64,000 nt of DNA. It comes from Cyclobacteriaceae bacterium (GTDB taxonomy: Bacteria > Bacteroidota > Bacteroidia > Cytophagales > Cyclobacteriaceae). Each line of letters starts with the position of its first letter. Position 1 is the first letter of the stretch. Both the position numbers and the translations under genes were made by a program. The notes under the pieces are model-generated. The model made no database searches and had not been told where the DNA came from. It worked only from the letters and a program-made list of their open reading frames with translations. Location of the stretch: contig JAOUDZ010000013.1 of assembly GCA_029858965.1 (NCBI GenBank), forward strand, positions 19,780-83,779, given 5' to 3'. Below, piece after piece: positions 35,024 through 43,083 of the stretch.

Positions 35024-35863
35024 ATGGAATTCAAAGTTGTGTTCAACTTCATTGTTTGGGATATTAACCCTGACATTTTTGTAATTCCCATATTAAATCA
35101 CCCGATACGATGGTATGGTGTATCCTGGGCGCTGGCCCTGTTGCTAGGCCAGCAAATCATGTTTTACATCTATAAAAAGGAAGGACGGGCCCAACGGGAA
35201 GTTGAAAGGTTAACAATTTACGTGGTCATCGCTGCCTTGACTGGGGCCAGGTTAGGCCATGTCTTGTTTTATGATCCCGTCGTGTTTTCTCAACAACCTT
35301 TACGAATACTAGCCATTTGGGAAGGTGGACTTGCAAGCCACGGAGCAGGGATAGGAATTCTAATTGCGTTGTATTTTTTCGTGCGAAAGACAAATGTGAA
35401 ATACTTGTGGATATGCGACAGGCTGGTAATTGTTACCGCTTTAACCGCGAGCCTGATCCGGTTGGGCAATTTAATGAATTCAGAAATGGTCGGGATTCCA
35501 ACAACCTTGCCTTGGGGGTTTATTTTTACAAGTATTGACAATACCCCAAGACATCCTGCTCAACTATATGAGGCGATTTACTGCATGTTACTTTTCTTTT
35601 TTCTGTTGTGGATCTGGAAAACCAAGCGACAGGATGTCAAACAAGGTTTTCTTACGGGATGGTTCTTGATAATTCTTTTCAGTCTTCGCTTCATGGTCGA
35701 GTTCATTAAGATTAATCAGGTTTTATTTGAAGATGAGCTCCCTTTGAACATGGGTCAATTGTTGAGCATACCCTTTGTGATTACGGGAATAATTATTCTG
35801 TTGTTCCCGGGGAAAAAAGAAAAGATTGGCGCTGTGTATGCAGCCCACGCAAAACCTAAATAA
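35024..35863 (+). CDS. lgt: Prolipoprotein diacylglyceryl transferase
   Basis: The 279-residue inner-membrane enzyme attaches diacylglycerol to the lipobox Cys of prolipoproteins. It has seven or so membrane helices, the start HPIRWYGVSWALALLLG, the Lgt signature region around GARLGHVLFYDP, GGLASHGAGIGI, RLGNLMNSEMVG and RHPAQLYEAI, and the C-terminal helix. These are the conserved family motifs. The gene begins 8 bp after the DUF1080 gene. A functional Lgt fits the several lipoproteins encoded in this window. Confidence 0.95.
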   Translation: MEFKVVFNFIVWDINPDIFVIPILNHPIRWYGVSWALALLLGQQIMFYIYKKEGRAQREVERLTIYVVIAALTGARLGHVLFYDPVVFSQQPLRILAIWEGGLASHGAGIGILIALYFFVRKTNVKYLWICDRLVIVTALTASLIRLGNLMNSEMVGIPTTLPWGFIFTSIDNTPRHPAQLYEAIYCMLLFFFLLWIWKTKRQDVKQGFLTGWFLIILFSLRFMVEFIKINQVLFEDELPLNMGQLLSIPFVITGIIILLFPGKKEKIGAVYAAHAKPK

Positions 35864-36085
35864 AGAGTACCCGAAGCGGATTAGTATTATGGATATGTTT
35901 ACAGTGATATAATAAAATCGGGTTACAGAATTAGCTGTCGCATTATCGATTTCTTGGACAAAGAACTATTGGATGAGTAATTTTCCTTTGATTTGGCCTT
36001 CCGTGATTTTGAAATTGCCGCGGTAAGGGGTCATCTAAAGAATAAACGTCATTACTAATATAGGATCACTTTAGGTAATGCTTTT

Positions 36086-37504
36086 ATGACGCCAATTCTA
36101 CTGCTTGTTATTGGATTGATTGTAGTGCTGGGCGGAATTCTCTTCGTCAAGCTGCACCCTATTCTTGCCTTGCTGCTTGGCGCCTTGTTGGTGGGGTTTC
36201 TCACACCAGCAGAATTACTCCAGAATTATGCGCTCAGCAAGAATTTATCGCCGCAACAAGTCACCGCACTACTGGACCAATCGCTTGGCGAGCGAATTGC
36301 CATAGCTTTTGGAAATACGTGTGAGAAAATAGGACTGCTTATTGTGCTAGCCTCTATTATTGGAAAATGCCTCCTGGATAGTGGTGCGGCAGAACGAATT
36401 GTGCGTTCTGTACTCCGTGTATTTGGTGATAAGAAGGCTCCCGTGTCGTTTATGGCCAGTAGCTTCATGCTGGGGATACCCATCTTTTTTGATACCATCT
36501 TTTATCTTATGATTCCATTGGCGCGCGCTATGGGTGTGCGAAATGAAAAATCATATGCACTTTATGTTATGGCTATCGTTGCAGGTGGCACAATGGCGCA
36601 TTCGCTGGTACCACCAACGCCTGGCCCACTCTTTGCGGCAGGGGCCTTCGGTGTAAGTGTCGGACTGATGATAATAATGGGCACACTTGTCGGACTTGCC
36701 TGTGCGGGTGGCGGACTGCTTTACGGTATTTGGTTGAACGGCCGGCAACTTATACCGCTACGAACTACATCAGAAACGTCAGTTGAAGAACTGAAAGGAT
36801 GGTTGGAAAAGGACACGGATCAGCTTCCTTCATTTTTTATGTCCAATTTGCCTATTGCACTGCCGGTTGTTCTTATCGCAGGGAATACGATTACCAAGGG
36901 CCTCTCAATGCCTATTCCTGAAGGTGTTCGTGCATTTTTTGCGCTGACTGGGAATCCGGTAATAGCCCTTTTTATCGCTACAATTATTTCATTGTTCCTT
37001 TTATCAAGACAATTCGCATATCGACTGAAGGAATTAAAGAAGCCCATAGAAGAAGCTATCTATAGTGCGGGAATGATCATTCTGATCACTGCAACCGGTG
37101 GAGCATTCGGCGCAATGTTGCAGCAAACGTCCATCGGCAACTGGTTGGTCGGGTTATCTCCTGATTACAAACTCGCAGCCTTGCCATTGGCTTTTATAAT
37201 TGCCGCGGTTATTCGCACCGCACAAGGATCAGCAACGGTATCAATCATCACAGCGGTTGGGATGTTAACGGCCTTCGCTGCACCCGGTGCCTTACCATTT
37301 AATCCGGTGTATCTTGCCATCGTTATTGGATGTGGTTCCAAATTATTTCCGTGGATGAATGACAGCGGATTCTGGATTATATGTAAAATGAGCGGATTTA
37401 CAGAAGGAGAAACAATCCGCAATTTCTCATTTCTGTTAAGCATAATGGGTCTCGTCGGACTTGCCACTACTATGGTATTGGCAAAAATATTTCCGCTGCT
37501 ATAA
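36086..37504 (+). CDS. GntP-family organic-acid (gluconate/glucarate) permease
   Basis: The 472-residue transporter has 12 or more predicted membrane helices and the conserved C-terminal GntP motif NDSGFWIICKMSGFTEGE. Members import gluconate and related sugar acids with protons. It is the first gene of a tight operon with glucarate-pathway enzymes (37 bp to the next gene), so glucarate or a close sugar acid is the likely substrate. This is inferred from context. I find no clear consensus promoter in the 222 bp upstream. Confidence 0.92.
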   Translation: MTPILLLVIGLIVVLGGILFVKLHPILALLLGALLVGFLTPAELLQNYALSKNLSPQQVTALLDQSLGERIAIAFGNTCEKIGLLIVLASIIGKCLLDSGAAERIVRSVLRVFGDKKAPVSFMASSFMLGIPIFFDTIFYLMIPLARAMGVRNEKSYALYVMAIVAGGTMAHSLVPPTPGPLFAAGAFGVSVGLMIIMGTLVGLACAGGGLLYGIWLNGRQLIPLRTTSETSVEELKGWLEKDTDQLPSFFMSNLPIALPVVLIAGNTITKGLSMPIPEGVRAFFALTGNPVIALFIATIISLFLLSRQFAYRLKELKKPIEEAIYSAGMIILITATGGAFGAMLQQTSIGNWLVGLSPDYKLAALPLAFIIAAVIRTAQGSATVSIITAVGMLTAFAAPGALPFNPVYLAIVIGCGSKLFPWMNDSGFWIICKMSGFTEGETIRNFSFLLSIMGLVGLATTMVLAKIFPLL

Positions 37505-37541
37505 GCAAAAAATAGAACAGTCAACTAAATAGAAGCAGTAT

Positions 37542-38846
37542 ATGAAAATAAAGGACCTTCGCATTCACTCAATAGCAGTTGCAGACCCTCCGTTAAGAAG
37601 CTCATACGGACTTCATCAGCCTTATGCGTTGCGCACTATTCTTGAGTTGGAGAGTGAAGATGGTATTGTTGGTATAAACGAAACGTATGGCGGAGAAATT
37701 CCAGCGACGGCGTTGCGCGCAATAAGGAATAAGCTTATCGGGGCAAATGCATTTCGCATCACAGGGCTCCTTAACCCCGAGATGAGCAATAAGCGGAACG
37801 GACAGGATGGTTCGCAAACTTACATGGTGCCTGGCGAGAATCCGCTGGATGAAACTTCACGTACGTTTGCAGCTATTGAGGTAGCCTGCCTGGATCTTAT
37901 CGGCAAAAGTATTGGCGTGCCTGTCTGCGATCTTATTGGGGGACGGGTACGTGAAAAAGTTCCGTTCTCGGCCTATCCTTTTTATAAACATGCGGGAGGT
38001 GGGGGTGAAGGAAAAGATATCCGGGAGGATGAATATGGCGAAGCACTTTCGCCAGAATCGCTTCTGGCTCAGGTAAAGGAGATGATTGCAAAATACGGGT
38101 TTGGCTCCGTTAAATTTAAGGCGGGTGTGCTCGATCCTGAATTGGAAATTGAGACGGTAAAACTGATGTACCAAGAGTTTGGTCCGGCTGTACCGTTGCG
38201 CATCGATCCGAATTCTGCCTGGACTGTGGAGACTTCCGTGCAGGTTGGTAAGGCGCTGGCGCGTGAACTTTCGGGAGGAGGATACCTCGAAGATCCGACT
38301 GCAGGCATTGCAGGCATGGCCGCTGTCCGCAAACAACTCCTGGCCATGGGCATAAATGTTCCTTTGGCCAGTAATGTTGCCGTTACCTCATTTGCTGATC
38401 TTCCATCATCTATCGCATCAGATGCTGTTCAGATAATATTATGTGATCATCACTATTGGGGTGGTATGCGTCAGGTACAGCACTTGGCTAAATTGGCGCA
38501 GACTTTTAACATTGGTTTGTCCATGCATTCAAATAGCCATTTGGGGATTTCGCTTATGGCTATGGCGCATGTGGCTGCTGCGACACCCCACTTAACATAT
38601 GCCTGTGATACACATTACCCCTGGCAATCCGAAAAAGATGAAGTTGTTGCCGGGGGAAGAATTCCCATACGTGAGGGCTGCGTAACAATACCTGAAAAGC
38701 CCGGGCTTGGTGTGTCGTTGGACTATGATCAGCTGGCACGTGGGAAAGAGCGGTACCAACAGGTACCTTACAGGAAGCGGGATGATGAGAAGGAAATGAG
38801 AAAACACGTTGATCCTACATGGAAAAGAGTGCTTCCACGTTGGTGA
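37542..38846 (+). CDS. gudD: Glucarate dehydratase-like enolase-superfamily enzyme
   Basis: The 434-residue cytoplasmic enzyme belongs to the mandelate-racemase/glucarate dehydratase branch of the enolase superfamily. It carries LLIKV-like N-terminal strands, ETYGGEIP, the base VKFKAG (Lys191/Lys193), RIDPNSAW, EDPTAG and SNSHLGISL with the second catalytic His (about 333). It ends with KPGLGVSLDYDQL, as in GudD. The expected reaction is D-glucarate to 5-keto-4-deoxyglucarate. An insertion, AGGGGEGKDIREDEYG (about 150-165), lengthens the barrel. It is followed 26 bp later by another enolase-superfamily gene. Confidence 0.88.
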   Translation: MKIKDLRIHSIAVADPPLRSSYGLHQPYALRTILELESEDGIVGINETYGGEIPATALRAIRNKLIGANAFRITGLLNPEMSNKRNGQDGSQTYMVPGENPLDETSRTFAAIEVACLDLIGKSIGVPVCDLIGGRVREKVPFSAYPFYKHAGGGGEGKDIREDEYGEALSPESLLAQVKEMIAKYGFGSVKFKAGVLDPELEIETVKLMYQEFGPAVPLRIDPNSAWTVETSVQVGKALARELSGGGYLEDPTAGIAGMAAVRKQLLAMGINVPLASNVAVTSFADLPSSIASDAVQIILCDHHYWGGMRQVQHLAKLAQTFNIGLSMHSNSHLGISLMAMAHVAAATPHLTYACDTHYPWQSEKDEVVAGGRIPIREGCVTIPEKPGLGVSLDYDQLARGKERYQQVPYRKRDDEKEMRKHVDPTWKRVLPRW

Positions 38847-38872
38847 CTATTTGAGGAACAAACCAAGCAAGT

Positions 38873-40093
38873 ATGAAGATTACCAATGTGGAAGGATTTT
38901 TAATGTCCTATCCGATGCCAAAAAAAATTGAATTACCCTTTTGGGGAGGTGTAAGAACCATCCTGAAGAGAGATGCAATGCTGATCAAAGTCAGTACAGA
39001 CACGGGGCTGATCGGCTACGCACCAGGTCCGGCTTTTGAAAGGGCTTCAGAGGAGATTGACAAGATCATAAAACCTTTTTTAGTGGATAAAGATCCAATG
39101 AGCTGGAAATCTTTCTATTTTACCAATAGCCCTGAAGTTGTAAAGACGTACTATGCGGTTGAGGTTGCACTCCTGGACCTTGTCGGAAAGTATGAAGGAT
39201 GTACCATTTCCGAATTGATGGGTGGCCGTGTGCGAGAGACTATAAAGGTATATGGAAGTGCCGGAATGTATATGTCACCGGAGAAATATGCTGAGGAGGC
39301 AAGTGCTATCCAGCAGATGGGGTTCCCTGCTTATAAAATGCGACCGGCTGCAGGACCGGATGCTGATTTGAAAACATTAGAACTGATGCGAAAAGCAACG
39401 GGGGAAGATATGGGCTTGATGGTGGATGCCCACACCTGGTGGCGTATGGGTAATAAGAGCTATACCCCTGAGGTGATTCAGCATTTGGCCAGATCGATGC
39501 GGGAATATAATCCATTCTGGTTGGAGGAGCCGCTTTTGCCGGAAGATCACCAGGCATACAAAAGCTTAAAAGCAAAGGGATTCGTAACTGTTGCAACTGG
39601 GGAACACGAGCAGGATTTTGCAGGATTTCAGGAATTGGCGCAAATGGATGCCGCTCATTTTCTGCAAATGGATGTTTGTTGTCAAGGAGGTTTTGAGATG
39701 GGCTTGAAGGTTTTTGATCTTGCGGCTGCTCATAAAATGAAATTTGCCTTCCACAGTTGGGGCACCATGCTGGAAGTCCTTGCCGCTGCGCAGCTGGGCG
39801 TTTGTAGGGATGAATCAGTAGTGGAATGGCTCGAGTACCCTTGCTATTCGGCGGCGGGAAGAGCGGGTATGTATCCCTTTCCATTGTCAGATGAAATCCT
39901 GCAGGAACCGCTGGATGTATCAAAAGGGTATTTGAAACTTCCTACCGGGAGTGGTCTTGGTATCGAAGTAAATGAAGCAGTGATTCACAAATATCCATTT
40001 ATCCCGGGGCCATGGTCGTTCTTCCATCAGGACTCACCGAAGGAAACTATTGCGGTAACAGGTGACCATAGTGTAAAATGGGTAGCACAATGA
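38873..40093 (+). CDS. Second mandelate racemase/muconate lactonizing-type enzyme
   Basis: The 406-residue protein is a separate enolase-superfamily member. It has an N-terminal capping domain (ERASEEIDKIIKPFLVDKD) and a barrel with YKMRPAAGPD (general base Lys in a K-x-R form), metal residues in MVDAHTWWRMG, WLEEPLLPED and TGEHEQDF, and the late HSWGTMLEVL. It is clearly not a copy of the preceding GudD. It could be a sugar-acid dehydratase or epimerase acting on a second acid of the same diet, for example a galactarate-like compound. The exact substrate cannot be read from the sequence. It lies 26 bp after gudD. Confidence 0.85.
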   Translation: MKITNVEGFLMSYPMPKKIELPFWGGVRTILKRDAMLIKVSTDTGLIGYAPGPAFERASEEIDKIIKPFLVDKDPMSWKSFYFTNSPEVVKTYYAVEVALLDLVGKYEGCTISELMGGRVRETIKVYGSAGMYMSPEKYAEEASAIQQMGFPAYKMRPAAGPDADLKTLELMRKATGEDMGLMVDAHTWWRMGNKSYTPEVIQHLARSMREYNPFWLEEPLLPEDHQAYKSLKAKGFVTVATGEHEQDFAGFQELAQMDAAHFLQMDVCCQGGFEMGLKVFDLAAAHKMKFAFHSWGTMLEVLAAAQLGVCRDESVVEWLEYPCYSAAGRAGMYPFPLSDEILQEPLDVSKGYLKLPTGSGLGIEVNEAVIHKYPFIPGPWSFFHQDSPKETIAVTGDHSVKWVAQ

Positions 40094-40175
40094 AATTGGA
40101 AATTATTTCAATTCTATTCAACCATGAAGTTGAGTTTGTTATATTCAACGTCTTGTGGGATAACCTTGGAGGCCA

Positions 40176-40946
40176 ATGAAGAATCTTAAGGAAAGAATTC
40201 AATCCGGCGAAGCTGTTCATGGATGCTGGATTAATCTCGGATCACTTGTTTCTGCTGAGATTATCGGCCGCGCTGGATTCGATTGGGTGCTAATTGACTT
40301 GGAACACGGCGCTGGAAATGAAGTAATCATGTACAATCAGTTGCAGGTGCTGGAGGGAACAGAAGCTACACCTATCGTGCGAATCGATAATATTACACGA
40401 CCCAACGTTCAGCACATATTGGATGCGGGGGCAAAAGGAATTATGTTTCCACAAATCCATACACCTGAGGATGCCGACCAGGCGGTCCGTATGATGTATT
40501 ATCCTCCTAAAGGAATCCGGGGAATGGCACAGATGGTTCGCGCAACAGGCTTTGGTAAAAATGCAAAGGATTATTTCTCAAGCCTGGAGAAGACGGTTGT
40601 CGGTGTTATCCAAATAGAGACGTTAGATGCCGTAAAGTATATTGATGCTATTGCGTCACAAGAGGGCGTGGATGTGCTCTTCGTCGGGCCTTCAGACCTC
40701 ACTATGGCACTTGGTATTTTTGGTCAGCTTGATCACCCCCTCTATCAGCAGGCTATAAAGGATGTCGCGAACGCAGCCAAAAGGCACGGGAAGGCTACGG
40801 GGGCTTTACTCATTGATGTCAATGAGTACGAGATGTATTTTCAGCTGGGGTACCGCTTCCTTGCTTCCGGAGCCGACGGTTCATTCGTTGCCAAAGGAGC
40901 TGCTGATATGGTAAAAAAGCTGAATGATTTTGAAAAAAGTAGGTAG
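40176..40946 (+). CDS. HpcH/HpaI-family aldolase (2-dehydro-3-deoxyglucarate aldolase-like)
   Basis: This 256-residue class II aldolase has FDWVLIDLEHGAGNE, PIVRIDNITRPNVQHILDAG, GIMFPQIHTPEDA, the metal Glu in VIQIETLDAV, and FVGPSDLTMALG. In the glucarate pathway the family splits 5-keto-4-deoxyglucarate into pyruvate and tartronate semialdehyde. Its place between gudD-type genes and a tartronate semialdehyde reductase supports that role (inferred). It starts 82 bp after the preceding gene and 18 bp before the next. Confidence 0.9.
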   Translation: MKNLKERIQSGEAVHGCWINLGSLVSAEIIGRAGFDWVLIDLEHGAGNEVIMYNQLQVLEGTEATPIVRIDNITRPNVQHILDAGAKGIMFPQIHTPEDADQAVRMMYYPPKGIRGMAQMVRATGFGKNAKDYFSSLEKTVVGVIQIETLDAVKYIDAIASQEGVDVLFVGPSDLTMALGIFGQLDHPLYQQAIKDVANAAKRHGKATGALLIDVNEYEMYFQLGYRFLASGADGSFVAKGAADMVKKLNDFEKSR

Positions 40947-40964
40947 TAATAAAATAAATTAAGA

Positions 40965-41837
40965 ATGGAAAGAATCGGATTTATCGGATTAGGTATCATG
41001 GGAAAGCCCATGGCAAAACATCTATTGAAAGCAGGATACCCTCTCCTCATACTTTCTTCGAGTGCAGGGGCCGCGGCATTAAAAGCGGAAGGCGCCAAAT
41101 CATTTGAAAATCCAAAAGCATTGGCAGCCGAATCAGATGTAGTAATTACGATGTTGCCTGACTCTCCTGAGGTCGAGTCTATTGTTTTTGGAGACGATGG
41201 CGTTTTGGCCGGATTGAAGAAAGGTGCGCTCTTTATTGATATGTCTACCATTGCTCCTGCTACGAGCATTAATCTTTTTAGTGCGTTTCAGCAAAAAGGT
41301 GTTGCCGCGTTGGACGCACCTGTTTCAGGAGGTCAGGGAGGTGCTGAAGGCGCCACACTTTCCATCATGGTTGGCGGAGAAGAAAAAGCGTTTGAGAAAG
41401 CCTTGCCCATTTTTGAAAAGATGGGAAAAAATATTGTGCACATCGGAAAGCCTGGCGCCGGACAAACCACCAAGGCATGCAACCAGATTGTGGTTGGATT
41501 AACGATCCAGGCAGTAGCTGAAGCTTTGACATTGGCAAAGAAAGCCGGCGTTGACATAGCGAAAGTTCGTGCAGCGCTGCTGGGTGGATTCGCACAAAGT
41601 AAAATTTTGGATCTTCATGGTCAACGCATCATTGACCGGAATTTCAAACCTGGATTCAAAGTGAAATTGCATCGCAAGGACATGAATATCGCACTGCAAA
41701 CCGGCAAGGATCTTTCGGTTCCGTTACCGGCCTCTGCGATCGTTGCTTCACAGATGGATGCAGTGCTGGCTAAAGGTGATGGAGACCTTGACCACAGTGC
41801 CCTGGCTTTGTTCCTGGAGTCGATTTCTGGATTGTAG
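40965..41837 (+). CDS. 2-hydroxy-3-oxopropionate (tartronate semialdehyde) reductase-like
   Basis: The 290-residue beta-hydroxyacid dehydrogenase has the Rossmann motif GFIGLGIMGKPMA at the start, the substrate loop APVSGGQGGAEGATLSIMVGG and the catalytic Lys (about 170) in GAGQTTKACNQ. In the glucarate route it would reduce tartronate semialdehyde to D-glycerate. It is the last gene of the operon, after the aldolase. Glycerate kinase is not encoded in the window. Confidence 0.92.
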   Translation: MERIGFIGLGIMGKPMAKHLLKAGYPLLILSSSAGAAALKAEGAKSFENPKALAAESDVVITMLPDSPEVESIVFGDDGVLAGLKKGALFIDMSTIAPATSINLFSAFQQKGVAALDAPVSGGQGGAEGATLSIMVGGEEKAFEKALPIFEKMGKNIVHIGKPGAGQTTKACNQIVVGLTIQAVAEALTLAKKAGVDIAKVRAALLGGFAQSKILDLHGQRIIDRNFKPGFKVKLHRKDMNIALQTGKDLSVPLPASAIVASQMDAVLAKGDGDLDHSALALFLESISGL

Positions 41838-42044
41838 CATCTGAAACGAAGTGTAGGAATTGAACAGTGAAGAATTAAACTCCCTGCGGAACCTATGCGA
41901 ATCCTACACAGCTTCTCATTTATGAACAGGGATGTGTACAAATCCGGATATTTTCAAAATGTTGACTTTCACAATGCATTGATAATCAATGCATTATTAG
42001 TTTGGTAAGTGGTTTGCTGATTGTCAGCCAAATAGATTCATGTC

Positions 42045-42245
42045 ATGAAAACGCTGCTGGTCATAATACTCTGGTGTATTTTGTTTGTATTGTGTTGGCC
42101 CGTTGCACTAATCCTGCTCTTCCTGTTGCCGTTGGTTTGGTTGATACTATTGCCTTTCAGAATACTCGGCTTTACAATTGAGGTTGTGTTCAAATTTATT
42201 GGGGCAGTACTCTTGTTCCCTTTCAGGGTGGTCAAGGCAATCTAA
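42045..42245 (+). CDS. Small membrane protein (66 residues)
   Basis: The 66-residue product is almost wholly hydrophobic: LLVIILWCILFVLCWPVALI, LLPLVWLILLPF and a second hairpin ending LFPFRVVKAI. It should sit in the inner membrane as two or three helices. It begins with ATG at 42045, 208 bp after the glucarate operon. I recognise no family. Similar Leu/Phe/Trp-rich small proteins are common in Bacteroidota. Confidence 0.6.
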   Translation: MKTLLVIILWCILFVLCWPVALILLFLLPLVWLILLPFRILGFTIEVVFKFIGAVLLFPFRVVKAI

Positions 42246-42375
42246 AGATTTCATTAGTGGGTATCCCATTCCCCAAATCGCATGTGAATTTTTCAGATGC
42301 TCGCGAAGTTACACGCAATGAAGAACCCAGTTCAAGTTTGTCTGGGTATCTGTAGCCCGGAACTTGTGCTACTGA

Positions 42376-42579
42376 CTAGTGACTTTTGCTACTTGCTGGT
42401 TCAACGCCAGCCTTATCCAATATTTTCTCCAACGGACAAAAATGAGTGAAGGATGATTGCAACAGGTTTAAACCGACGAAGGCTGCTAATCCTAACCAAT
42501 ATACGTTTACAAAATATGCAAGTGAGATGCTGATTAATACTATTGTTCCTGCTACGGCTCTTACGATACTTTCTCTCAT
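42376..42579 (-). CDS. YgaP-like transmembrane (DUF2892) protein
   Basis: The 67-residue protein matches the DUF2892/YgaP transmembrane module: an N-terminal RESIVRAVAGTIVLISISLAY helix, a second helix YWLGLAAFVGLNLLQSSF, and the characteristic C-terminal FCPLEKILDKAG. In E. coli YgaP the same module anchors a rhodanese domain. Here it is free-standing, and rhodanese domains are encoded separately 8 kb away on the same strand. This supports a sulfur-transfer island spanning 42-53 kb. Confidence 0.85.
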   Translation of the reverse strand: MRESIVRAVAGTIVLISISLAYFVNVYWLGLAAFVGLNLLQSSFTHFCPLEKILDKAGVEPASSKSH

Positions 42580-42741
42580 AATAACTTTGATTTAATTTTT
42601 GGTTTCTTACTGTTTCTGCTTTTTGTACAACTGCTGTAGCGATAAAATTCGCTTCACCGGGTCATGATAATATTGCGCAACAACAAATAGTCATCCCTTG
42701 GTGTTGTTACCACTTATGCTGTTTCGAAAGTGACGGCTATT

Positions 42742-43059
42742 TTAAGTAGAAGTATAGCTTGTCTTGTCCACAGGAATAATGAAACCCCTTATGGGAAACC
42801 CTGTGGCATTTTCATCATTGTATTTTTTGATCAGTTCAAGTGCATGTACTGCCTTTTCTTCCTGCGTAAAGCTGAATAGGAAGATGGAATCAAAATACTC
42901 ACTTCCGCTGCTGAACCAATTGTCGAGCAGGTTAGTAGCCTGATGGTCCTTGAATCCAATAGTTTCTGAAACACTGAACACCTCAATACCTGATCGATGG
43001 AGCATATCAGCAACATTCTTTTGAAATTCTTTTAGGCTTGTTACAACTAGGAGTTTCAT
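42742..43059 (-). CDS. PII-like small protein next to the RND pump
   Basis: The 105-residue cytoplasmic protein begins MKLLVVTSLKEFQKNVADML and ends with IRGFIIPVDKTSYTST. The alternating strand-helix-strand pattern with a ferredoxin-like ending resembles the PII-like (DUF3240-type) proteins often encoded beside metal or RND efflux systems. It lies 24 bp after the RND pump stop and is probably the last gene of that transcript. It may bind a ligand or metal to modulate the pump. This is inferred from fold and position. Confidence 0.65.
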   Translation of the reverse strand: MKLLVVTSLKEFQKNVADMLHRSGIEVFSVSETIGFKDHQATNLLDNWFSSGSEYFDSIFLFSFTQEEKAVHALELIKKYNDENATGFPIRGFIIPVDKTSYTST

Positions 43060-43083
43060 AATACTTCAGTGTTGAATGGATAA

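Noticed and set aside
37857..38336. 159-residue frame antisense to gudD
   Set aside because: Shadow frame inside a gene with clear catalytic motifs.
39306..39923. 205-residue frame antisense to the second enolase-superfamily gene
   Set aside because: Shadow of the real gene; Pro/Gln/Tyr-rich composition without domain features.
34278..41837. A polysaccharide utilisation locus
   Set aside because: No SusC/SusD pair, sulfatase or glycoside hydrolase cluster is present. The genes form a sugar-acid operon, and DUF1080-lgt is separate.
41851..41909. Hairpin GTGTAGGA ... TCCTACAC after the glucarate operon as a terminator
   Set aside because: The arms are about 40 nt apart and no T-run follows, so a terminator is not supported.
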